From NCBI GenBank assembly GCA_016928095.1, contig JAFGLL010000021.1, positions 1 to 35,620 of the forward strand: 35,620 nt of DNA. The letters are read 5' to 3'. Source of the stretch: Thermoplasmatota archaeon (GTDB taxonomy: Archaea > Thermoplasmatota > Penumbrarchaeia > Penumbrarchaeales > Penumbrarchaeaceae). The notes below the pieces were generated by a model, which saw nothing but the letters and a program-made list of their open reading frames with translations, was not told where the DNA came from and searched no databases. Positions 1-6,963 of this stretch are shown here, piece after piece; the first letter of the stretch is position 1, and each line of letters opens with the position of its first letter. Both the position numbers and the translations under genes were made by a program.

Positions 1-113
1 CCTCTACGATCGTTGTCTAGATCCGATATCTCCTCGGGACCTCCTTCATGCCATCAATAACCTTTGTCGTAAATGAAATTTGCCTTCTTGGGGGGGGATT
101 TGGTATTGTATTT

Positions 114-815
114 TTAGTCCGCGCAGATCGAATCAATATAGATTGGAACTTCATTCATTCCGTTATTGAGAACCGTATCAATCGTTAAAGTATCCGCACC
201 TCCTCCGATTACATTGGAACTCCAAGAAGAGTGGTATTCTAATGATAGATTACAGGTTTGATTGTCCTCATTGAAATAATATATTTCAACTATGTAATTG
301 GAAACATCAGTTTTTGACTTCAATAATAAATTACTTGGAAATTTCCAAGTATGCTTTGCATCCCCGAAATATGTATTTCTTTCCTTGAAATCAATTTTTG
401 TTATTTCATTGGAACATGAAATGTTGATAATTGAATTATTATAGGATTTTAACAAGGTAGATTTCGGTTCGATAGAATATTCAAACAAGGGCAAGGAATG
501 ATTATTATTACTAGTTTGCACTAAATTTGGAATGAATATGTAATATTTTGATGTTGTATTTTGAGTGATTTCTATTGAATAATCATAGGTTTCTATTCCT
601 GAATTAATATAAATGTATTCATAACAACCAACGATAACAGAGAAGATTAAGATGATATAAATTGCTATTATTGGAATAATAACCCTCTTAATAACCTTGT
701 GTTTTCTATACCCGATTATTGCTTTTATTAAAAAAAAAGTGGATATTATTGAAATAAGTAAGAAGATTATTGGAGATAATAATATTAGGATACAAATACT
801 GTCTGCATCTATCAT
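114..815 (-). CDS. Unknown membrane protein, two N-terminal TM segments
   Basis: I do not recognise a family. The protein has two strongly hydrophobic segments near the N terminus (about residues 8-32 and 43-65), separated by a short basic loop (YRKHK), and then about 165 polar residues rich in Asn, Ser and Thr with several N-x-S/T sites. This suggests an extracytoplasmic beta-rich domain. I start it at the ATG at 815 because a GGTGA motif (821-825) lies five bases upstream; an ATG at 821 and a GTG at 824 are alternatives. The gene is far more AT-rich than everything after 2.5 kb, with many Ile, Asn and Lys codons, which suggests recent acquisition or a lineage-specific gene. Function unknown. 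Confidence 0.6.
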   Translation of the reverse strand: MIDADSICILILLSPIIFLLISIISTFFLIKAIIGYRKHKVIKRVIIPIIAIYIILIFSVIVGCYEYIYINSGIETYDYSIEITQNTTSKYYIFIPNLVQTSNNNHSLPLFEYSIEPKSTLLKSYNNSIINISCSNEITKIDFKERNTYFGDAKHTWKFPSNLLLKSKTDVSNYIVEIYYFNEDNQTCNLSLEYHSSWSSNVIGGGADTLTIDTVLNNGMNEVPIYIDSICAD

Positions 816-999
816 TATCATCACCTATTTTTTTTACAACCATTATACATCTTAATTCATCTCTTCACATGTGCATTATTTTAATATCCAATTATTCTAC
901 CTTCAAATTTTGCCGTATTCGGCGACTCTCGGCAACGATCTCATAACTCTTCTCCCTTTCCTTTCCCGTTCATTAACGGAATCTCTCCATATTTTTTCC

Positions 1000-1215
1000 C
1001 TAATACATATCATTCCTTTCATGATATAATTTTTGTCTCCGCCTAATTATAAAGAGGTTCAAGATACAACCTACGACAATAAAAGGTCCAGAAAGCAATC
1101 CAGGTGGAAAATCGATATGACTACTAATTAATAAACCACCCCCTATGCCCAATAACATTGAACTTAGAATAACTAGGATCCATTGCGACTTCATTTTGCT
1201 TGGATCTTGTTTCAT
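1000..1215 (-). CDS. Small two-TM membrane protein
   Basis: A protein of about 71 residues with two hydrophobic segments (roughly residues 12-32 and 38-56), separated by a short loop (SHIDFPPG) and ending in a basic, charged tail (RRRQK). I chose the ATG at 1215 over an upstream start at 1245 because AAAGGAGGAGG lies directly before it with good spacing. It precedes the next minus-strand gene's stop region by about 50 bp and sits in the same AT-rich patch. No family is recognised. It could be a small membrane-stress or partner protein, but nothing in the sequence shows that. Confidence 0.6.
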   Translation of the reverse strand: MKQDPSKMKSQWILVILSSMLLGIGGGLLISSHIDFPPGLLSGPFIVVGCILNLFIIRRRQKLYHERNDMY

Positions 1216-1262
1216 ATATCCTCCTCCTTTAACAATTACGTCCAAATGTGGAAATCACCTTT

Positions 1263-2252
1263 CTACCTCTGCCTCATGATCGGTATGTTGAATACATAAC
1301 TGATACCCACTCGATCTATCGAACTCGGCTCTTTTGAGAATTCTATTGGTAATTTATGATCATATTCCTCCTCCGATATGAAGAATAATATCTCCACCGT
1401 CTCCTTTCCATCCGGTTCTAATAAGGTCTTATCTACCTTCATCCCGTTTTCATCGACATCCCCATCAACCCAATAGTTCAACAGATCTTCCGCTTCTTCA
1501 TCCGTCAAATTCCTATCAATAAGGTCTTCTTTCAACTTCCCCCTTAGGTCAGAACCATTAATCCAATCATCCCAGGACTGAGTTTGATTGATGATCTCGC
1601 TGGGCTTCAATTCGGAAAAATGGAGCATTTTCTTTGGCCCGCCCAGGTTCAGGTCACATATGACATAGATATCCTCCATCTCGTAGTTTCCGATATTTTG
1701 GATGTTGATCCTCAAACCGTCTGGAAACATTATATTCCTATATAATTTCGTGACACTGACCATAATGTTCTGATAATAATCGCTCTTACCTTCATAGAAA
1801 AGGTATTCGAAGGCCTCACTAGAGCTGGTTATCACCTTCGCATCATCCCCCTGATCATAGATATCACCTGCGATATCTATATTCCACTTGATCTTCCCTC
1901 CCGTGTATGTACAAGCGGGCAAGGTAAGAACATCCTGCGCTGAAGTCGTTACATTGACCGATAATCTCATCTTTCCGTCGCCATGAAAATAGATCACGGG
2001 TTTGCACTCGACCTCCTCGACAACTTCGGGTATGGGTACTGTTCCTGGCATCGGACCTATCAGATATGTCCCGTTGTTCGAATTGTATTCTTGCTTGAAT
2101 ATTCCCCATTCGTTCACGTGATAATTTTCCATCAGTATTGTTTCTCCGGGACCACAGCCAGGATTTAGGAATAAATTATATATGATCACAGATCCTGGAA
2201 CAAGACAAATTGTCGCAACAACGATGATCAGGATCAAAGTGTTATTATTCAT
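1263..2252 (-). CDS. Membrane-anchored extracytoplasmic protein with CKPVIY motif
   Basis: The first ~25 residues form a signal anchor (MNNNTLILIIVVATICLVPG). The rest is soluble and acidic. Around residue 85 the motif ECKPVIYFHGDG followed by alternating beta-type sequence recalls a family of secreted prokaryotic proteins carrying a C-K-P-V-I-Y-L-Y-P motif, whose function is not established. I put the start at the ATG at 2252 because GGTGA (2258-2262) precedes it; a TTG at 2264 and GTG at 2261 also lie in frame. Base composition is intermediate between the AT-rich first gene and the rest of the window. The stop lies about 48 bp from the start of the 71-residue protein, so the two may be cotranscribed. 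Confidence 0.7.
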   Translation of the reverse strand: MNNNTLILIIVVATICLVPGSVIIYNLFLNPGCGPGETILMENYHVNEWGIFKQEYNSNNGTYLIGPMPGTVPIPEVVEEVECKPVIYFHGDGKMRLSVNVTTSAQDVLTLPACTYTGGKIKWNIDIAGDIYDQGDDAKVITSSSEAFEYLFYEGKSDYYQNIMVSVTKLYRNIMFPDGLRINIQNIGNYEMEDIYVICDLNLGGPKKMLHFSELKPSEIINQTQSWDDWINGSDLRGKLKEDLIDRNLTDEEAEDLLNYWVDGDVDENGMKVDKTLLEPDGKETVEILFFISEEEYDHKLPIEFSKEPSSIDRVGISYVFNIPIMRQR

Positions 2253-2528
2253 CTTCTTCACCAATGATTATTATTCTCTTTTTTACTCTCCCGTCCAATA
2301 GCGAAAACGTCTTTATCCTCCAGCCGCCATGTCCAATTTACTCTTTCACGAACCTCCTTTTCATATCGAAAAGGAATGGGAGATAGAAGAACCTTGCTCC
2401 TTGATGACAGGAAAAGACCGATGAAAGTTCATTGGATCCGCCCCTTCATATTCGTTCAGGGGGAAGTATCCGTAATATTGACCGTTTCATTTCGTACATG
2501 GAGCGTCCTTTAACGGCCCCCCTAAAGA

Positions 2529-3257
2529 TCAAGAAGTGAACGGGAAGACGAACTCGGCATCGAGGCCCCATGCCTCAACCGTGACGTTCCTCCCCCACAG
2601 TCCAAGAGCCAGCAGGGTCGTTGTGGGCATCTCCACCTTTCCATGACCCACACCGTCGCTCGTGAGTTCCAGGTGCCGAAGATCGATCTTCCCTTCGCTG
2701 ACACCGTTGGAGATCGTCGCCTCAGTGTTGCTGGCGAAGATGTTCACCTCTCGCTCCATCTCCGCCGTGAGATCGAAATCCACGACGGTTATCAGGGGAA
2801 ACCTCGTCGACAGTGTCACGTTCTCTATCTCTATCCCGCTCAGAACCTCCCCGAGGAACGACAGGTCGACCATTGTATCTATCTTCTTTTCATGACGTGT
2901 TCCGATCATCGACCTGTACGAGACGGTACCGTGGACCGATATCTCCTCCTCCCGGACTATCTCAGCGAACTGCTCCTCGTCGAGAATGGCGAAAACGGTC
3001 CCGTTCACTGTTCCGAGAGGGATGTCCCCCCCTTCCAATCTCACCCATAGCGGCCCCGCCTCCACTTCCAGGTCCGGATCGTAGCAGAATTCTGCCGATA
3101 CGTTGCATTCATCATCCTCTATGTATATGGTGACGGCCCCGACATCGACGGAAACACCACGCGGCATGAAGACCACAAGAACGATCGCAAGAGCTGTTAA
3201 GAGCATCAGCGCCGATGCGATGGCAATAATGATGACCGCCCCTCTCTTCCTATCCAG
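2529..3257 (-). CDS. Anchored extracytoplasmic beta-rich protein
   Basis: A basic stretch (DRKRG) is followed by one long TM segment (AVIIIAIASALMLLTALAIV) and about 210 residues of alternating hydrophobic and polar beta-strand character, exported by prediction. The strand pattern resembles LEA14/WHy-type domains, but I cannot confirm that. The start is uncertain. The frame runs open into the preceding dehydrogenase gene, and no ATG, GTG or TTG lies near the junction. A CTG at 3257 is preceded by GGGGGG with good spacing; an ATG at 3206 would cut into the TM segment, and an ATG at 3347 would overlap the dehydrogenase by 98 bp. The gene is probably translationally coupled to the dehydrogenase. 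Confidence 0.6.
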   Translation of the reverse strand: MDRKRGAVIIIAIASALMLLTALAIVLVVFMPRGVSVDVGAVTIYIEDDECNVSAEFCYDPDLEVEAGPLWVRLEGGDIPLGTVNGTVFAILDEEQFAEIVREEEISVHGTVSYRSMIGTRHEKKIDTMVDLSFLGEVLSGIEIENVTLSTRFPLITVVDFDLTAEMEREVNIFASNTEATISNGVSEGKIDLRHLELTSDGVGHGKVEMPTTTLLALGLWGRNVTVEAWGLDAEFVFPFTS

Positions 3258-4074
3258 CTCGATCCCCCCGCTCGTGGTCTTTCGATGACCCTTTGACCTT
3301 GCCGTCGAGAACCTTTCTGACGATTGGACCTGCGAACCTGTTGGCATGATAGGTGGCTCTCGATGATGCATCCGGGAAAACAAGGAACTCTCCCGAGATG
3401 ATGGCGCCGATCACCGCTCTTGCGACCTTTTCAGGCTGGATGGTTCTGATGGTATTCGAGATGGCTTTCAGCTCCTCGGGTTTGGAGAGTTCCTCGTCCC
3501 TCAGCTGAGGTGTTTCCGTATCGGGAGGGAACACGATGGAAACTCCGATCCCTTTCGTGTTCAGCTCCATCCTGAGGGCTTCCGAGAATCCCCTGACGCC
3601 GAACTTTGCTGCGCTGTATGCGGTGTATCCGTAGAGGCCGATGATACCCGCCATAGAGGATATGTTGACGATATGCCCAGGTGGCCTCATCATGGGAGAG
3701 AAGGTCTTGCAGACGTATATGGTCCCCTTCAGGTCGATATCAATTATGGTATCTATCTGTTCCATCGTCAGCTCGGAGAGGATTCCCGGATAAACAATTC
3801 CCGCGGAATTGACCAAGATGTTCGGAACACCGTGATCACCAAAGATCCTCTTCGAGACCCCGGAGACGGCTTCCTTATCGGAAACATCCGCAACGTATGT
3901 ACCTATAACACCATCGATACCCGAAGCGGCATTCAGGAGTTTCTCTTGGTCCCTTGCTAAAAGTATTACCCGGCATCCCCTGGAAGTGAGCATCCTGGCC
4001 GTGGCAAGCCCGATACCGCTGGACCCTCCGGTTATCAGGGCAAGACTCTCGCCGAGGTCCTTCAGGTATACCAT
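3250..4074 (-). CDS. Short-chain dehydrogenase/reductase, 3-ketodihydrosphingosine reductase-like
   Basis: An NAD(P)-binding Rossmann enzyme of the classical SDR family, 274 residues. The dinucleotide motif TGGSSGIG is at residues 15-22, NSAG at 89-92, the catalytic Ser at 139/140, and Tyr153/Lys157 in AYSAAKFG. The segment VFPPDTETP (181-189) matches the PPDTxTP signature of 3-ketodihydrosphingosine reductases (KDSR/Tsc10), so a keto-lipid or long-chain substrate is likelier than a sugar. The Asn of the usual catalytic tetrad appears to be Asp114 (IDIDLKG). A TATA box lies about 26 bp upstream of the ATG, although GAGG also occurs before it. It lies downstream of the heliorhodopsin gene on the same strand but has its own promoter. 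Confidence 0.85.
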   Translation of the reverse strand: MVYLKDLGESLALITGGSSGIGLATARMLTSRGCRVILLARDQEKLLNAASGIDGVIGTYVADVSDKEAVSGVSKRIFGDHGVPNILVNSAGIVYPGILSELTMEQIDTIIDIDLKGTIYVCKTFSPMMRPPGHIVNISSMAGIIGLYGYTAYSAAKFGVRGFSEALRMELNTKGIGVSIVFPPDTETPQLRDEELSKPEELKAISNTIRTIQPEKVARAVIGAIISGEFLVFPDASSRATYHANRFAGPIVRKVLDGKVKGSSKDHERGDRAG

Positions 4075-4096
4075 GTTTCCTCAACTCTGGATTCCA

Positions 4097-4104
4097 TATA
4101 AAAA
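4097..4104 (-). promoter_or_regulatory. TATA box of the SDR gene
   Basis: The minus-strand sequence TTTTTATA is centred about 26 bp upstream of the SDR ATG (4074). That spacing would place the transcription start at or next to the start codon, as in several other genes of this window. Confidence 0.5.
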
Positions 4105-4202
4105 TATGATTGGTAAAAGAGACCAAATTCAGATCCCCTGGATGCCATGGTGGACAGATGAAGGAACCTTCCTATATGGACCATTTCCGCTCGAGCGTCT
4201 CA

Positions 4203-4976
4203 TCATCCGGGTCTAAGGGTCCCTGCGAACACCTGCCAAGCGAGAAGTGATTTCGCGACCAGGCTCAGAACTATATACATCGTTTCACCGAAGAGATAAT
4301 TTTTCCATTTCCAGACCTTCTTGTACTGGAGGACCATGTTGATGGCGAAACAGTTGAAGAAGACTGCGATCGAAATGTAGATGTAATAGACGAACGTCGG
4401 AGGTCCTCCGTCGCCCCCTCCCGCCCCGAAAAGGTGGAAGGCGATGGCAATCCACGGTATCAGACCCGCTATGCATCCGTAGATGAACGGAGCCCAGTCA
4501 AGCTCTTTCCTTCCCTGGTTGTGGACCTCCATTCGGAGACCGAATAATATCATCATCATGTTCATGAAGAAGATGAGTATGAGCGTTCCGATGTCATATA
4601 TACCTGTCAACATGGCAATGGCGACGATCATGACGGATGCGCTGATCGAATATTCATACCATCGGAACCGGTTCAGTCCCTTCTTCAGATCGTTCACATA
4701 CCTGTTAAAGAGCCCGGTCCCTATCAACAAGTGGGCGATCGACGACATGAAAAGGAACGAGGCAATGAACGGACCTAAGCGAATATCCATCACATGTGCC
4801 GATGCAGGAAAGAGCTTTTCAAGGGCCGGGTCGTAGTCGAGGAACCCTCTTGTCACCCCGATTGTCAGGTCGCTGCTTATCAAGACCATGACGAGCCCCT
4901 GAAGGAAGTGCAGGACCGCCATGACGAGGTTGAATATCCTAAGCCTGCGAAATACACCCGTTTCTTCATTTTCCAT
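4203..4976 (-). CDS. Heliorhodopsin (retinal-binding photoreceptor)
   Basis: A 257-residue, seven-TM protein with heliorhodopsin signatures. RFRWYEYSISASVM (103-116) carries the Schiff-base counterion Glu108, and LVAKSLLAWQVFAGTL (239-254) carries the retinal-binding lysine Lys242. His23 and His82 match the two conserved heliorhodopsin histidines. The family's N terminus is cytoplasmic, opposite to type-1 rhodopsins; the first helix here is preceded by acidic and then basic residues (MENEETGVFRRLR). Heliorhodopsins have slow photocycles and are regarded as sensors or regulators, not pumps. A GGGGGT motif precedes the ATG. No carotenoid oxygenase or opsin partner gene is in the window, so the source of retinal is unknown. 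Neighbours are an M28 peptidase upstream and an SDR downstream. Confidence 0.95.
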   Translation of the reverse strand: MENEETGVFRRLRIFNLVMAVLHFLQGLVMVLISSDLTIGVTRGFLDYDPALEKLFPASAHVMDIRLGPFIASFLFMSSIAHLLIGTGLFNRYVNDLKKGLNRFRWYEYSISASVMIVAIAMLTGIYDIGTLILIFFMNMMMILFGLRMEVHNQGRKELDWAPFIYGCIAGLIPWIAIAFHLFGAGGGDGGPPTFVYYIYISIAVFFNCFAINMVLQYKKVWKWKNYLFGETMYIVLSLVAKSLLAWQVFAGTLRPG

Positions 4977-5039
4977 CGGAATACCCCCGTAGATAATGGG
5001 ACTCAGTGTAATAATAATTCACTTTGATCCCGGAACGCA

Positions 5040-6440
5040 TCAGCTTGCGGTCATCAGTGCATAGCTCCCCAGGATCCTTCCACCGATCTGCAAAGACTCA
5101 GGGTTCAGGTTGGTGAGATCGTCCTTGTAAGTATGATATTCAATACACCCGGACCCCCACCCCCCCATCGCATGATGTCCACCGTTAACGAAAGGCCAGT
5201 GGTCGGAAGCTGCCCATCTCATGTCGTCGTATACGACACTTATCTCATATCTGGACAGGGTCGGATCCTTCCTGAGCAGCTTATCTCTGATATCCTCAAG
5301 GACAGGTATTGTCGAGTTCCGGGTGGTCGTTACCGTGAAACTGTTCGTATCGGGGTCCACATGGGCCATGTCGAAGTTGATATAGAGGTCGACGGTATCC
5401 TGGAACTCCGCTCGGTGAGCTTTGTAATATTCGATGGACCCGTAAAGACCCTCCTCCTCCCCCCCGAAAGTAGCGAACCTGATGGTGCTTTTCGGGGTCC
5501 TCCCGTTCATTCCCCTAGCGATCTCTATCAACGTGGCAGGACCCACGGTATTATCGACCGCACCAATAGTATTGTAACAGGTATCATGATGCGCCCCGAA
5601 CACTATCATTCCGTCATCGCTCTTCCCCTTGAGGTCCCCCACCACTACCCTGCAGTCCATATTGCCTGTTCTGACCTCTATGTCCATCCTGAGTTTGAAG
5701 CTCCCGGATGTTCTCTGGAGGATCTCGTCCCCGCAGTCCTTCGAGACCATCATGAAGGGGATGTCCCTTGCTGCCTGTTCCGGTTCGTGGTATTGACTTG
5801 TCTTGAACATGGGAAGGTAGCCTATCTCCTCCCCTCTCATGAGGTTCTGAAGTATTATCGCACTGGCTCCTGCGGAAAAGGCGTTCTCGTAGACCACCAC
5901 GTTGCCGGGGGTGTCCACGGTCTGTTCTATGAAACATACCATACCCCTACTACGTGAATATGAACCCGGGTCCGTCCCGTTCCCTATATCGACGACCTCG
6001 AGGTCCCCCCTGAAATCGCTGGAAGCGAGGGATCCCGAGTAGCCCTGGATGACGAACTCCTCCATATGGGTGAATTGGACGGTCTGCCCGAACGGTCTCG
6101 GGACATTCTTCAGGGGGTAATATTCAACTAGGGAGAGTTCGGCCGTTACCACCTCGAACATGGGGACCTGAAAGGTCTCTATATGGACATCCTGAAGGCC
6201 CGCATCCTCGAACTGCCTTGATATGTAATCCGCACCGAGGCTTTCGGCCTCGGACCCTGTCATCCGCGGCCCCCACTGGACAAGGTTCCTCACATGTTCT
6301 CCCGCCATCTCGTGGTCGAAACCTATGAGGAGGATCCCCTCATCGTTCCCGATCAGGGAGTTGACGGAGATGACGACGGTGGTGACCAGCAGGATGGCTG
6401 TCACCACGGCCGGGATGCCGAACATCAGTCTCCTGTCCAT
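5040..6440 (-). CDS. Membrane-anchored M28 family metallopeptidase with PA domain
   Basis: A zinc aminopeptidase of peptidase family M28, 466 residues. Residues about 6-27 form an N-terminal signal anchor. A protease-associated (PA) insert spans roughly 130-240 (ending near PFMMVSKDCG). The catalytic domain runs from about 265 to the end. The expected di-zinc ligands and catalytic acid are visible: His284 (GAHHDT), Asp296 (AVDN), Glu328/Glu329 (GGEEEGLYGS), Asp357 (INFDMAH) and His436 (EYHTYKDD). It should act outside the membrane on N termini of peptides. A TATA box lies 25-26 bp upstream of the ATG and there is no ribosome binding site, so the mRNA is probably leaderless. It diverges from the superoxide reductase gene. 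Confidence 0.92.
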   Translation of the reverse strand: MDRRLMFGIPAVVTAILLVTTVVISVNSLIGNDEGILLIGFDHEMAGEHVRNLVQWGPRMTGSEAESLGADYISRQFEDAGLQDVHIETFQVPMFEVVTAELSLVEYYPLKNVPRPFGQTVQFTHMEEFVIQGYSGSLASSDFRGDLEVVDIGNGTDPGSYSRSRGMVCFIEQTVDTPGNVVVYENAFSAGASAIILQNLMRGEEIGYLPMFKTSQYHEPEQAARDIPFMMVSKDCGDEILQRTSGSFKLRMDIEVRTGNMDCRVVVGDLKGKSDDGMIVFGAHHDTCYNTIGAVDNTVGPATLIEIARGMNGRTPKSTIRFATFGGEEEGLYGSIEYYKAHRAEFQDTVDLYINFDMAHVDPDTNSFTVTTTRNSTIPVLEDIRDKLLRKDPTLSRYEISVVYDDMRWAASDHWPFVNGGHHAMGGWGSGCIEYHTYKDDLTNLNPESLQIGGRILGSYALMTAS

Positions 6441-6461
6441 GGGCCTTTATCATGTTCTATC

Positions 6462-6469
6462 TTAATAAA
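6462..6469 (-). promoter_or_regulatory. TATA box of the M28 peptidase gene
   Basis: TTTATTAA on the minus strand is centred 25-26 bp upstream of the peptidase ATG at 6440, consistent with leaderless transcription. Confidence 0.5.
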
Positions 6470-6582
6470 TGATACAGTGTCCCTTTGACAGCATCGGAAG
6501 GTTAACATATCAGGAGCTCGGGTTATCAATGACCTGTTCTTTTCCAGATCATGTCAATGGACCGGTCTCGAAGGTGAATAAC

Positions 6583-6930
6583 ATGAAGATCTGCGAAGTA
6601 TACAAGACAGCTGAGAGCGAAGGAAAGGAAAAGCACGTCCCCCAGATGGAGATAATGAGGGGTCAGGGAAAGGGTGGAAAGGATATTGTGAGGGTAGTGG
6701 TAGGTAAAGAGGTACCTCATCCCAACCTTGTGGAGCACCACATCGTTTGGGCGCAATTGGTGGGCGTCAAGCAGAACGGAATGGTCATAGAACTTGGCAA
6801 GGTGAACTTTACCCCGGTGTATACAGACCCCGTGGCCGATTTCCACGTGAACCTGTCGGACCTCAGATCACTGATCGCGACGGAATACTGCAATATCCAC
6901 GGTCTGTGGGAGAATTCCGTGGACCTCTAA
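6583..6930 (+). CDS. sor: Superoxide reductase (neelaredoxin type, single-domain)
   Basis: A 115-residue protein matching class II superoxide reductase, which reduces superoxide to peroxide at a square-pyramidal Fe(His)4Cys centre without releasing O2. Iron ligands are visible in order: His18 in EKHVP, His46 in PHPN, His52 or His53 in VEHHIVW, then Cys103 and His106 in CNIHGLW. Glu16 and Lys17 next to the first His correspond to the active-site lid residues. The N-terminal desulforedoxin domain of class I enzymes is absent. The ATG at 6583 is preceded by AAGGTGA with five-base spacing; the longer frame upstream (from 6469) is unlikely to be translated. This suggests an anaerobic or microaerophilic cell exposed to oxygen. 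The next gene on the other strand converges, with 33 bp between stops. Confidence 0.93.
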   Translation: MKICEVYKTAESEGKEKHVPQMEIMRGQGKGGKDIVRVVVGKEVPHPNLVEHHIVWAQLVGVKQNGMVIELGKVNFTPVYTDPVADFHVNLSDLRSLIATEYCNIHGLWENSVDL

Positions 6931-6963
6931 CCGGTCCACGTTCCGAATTGGATACCACTCCAT

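Noticed and set aside
88-97. G-run near the left edge
   Set aside because: A simple homopolymer in a non-coding edge with no dyad or gene context.
4203-4976. Type-1 proton-pumping rhodopsin
   Set aside because: The helix-3 and helix-7 motifs and histidines are those of heliorhodopsin, and no pump-type DTx/DTE motif is present.
5133-5957. Plus-strand frame of 274 codons
   Set aside because: Antisense to the M28 peptidase zinc-site region, with no domain or ribosome binding site.
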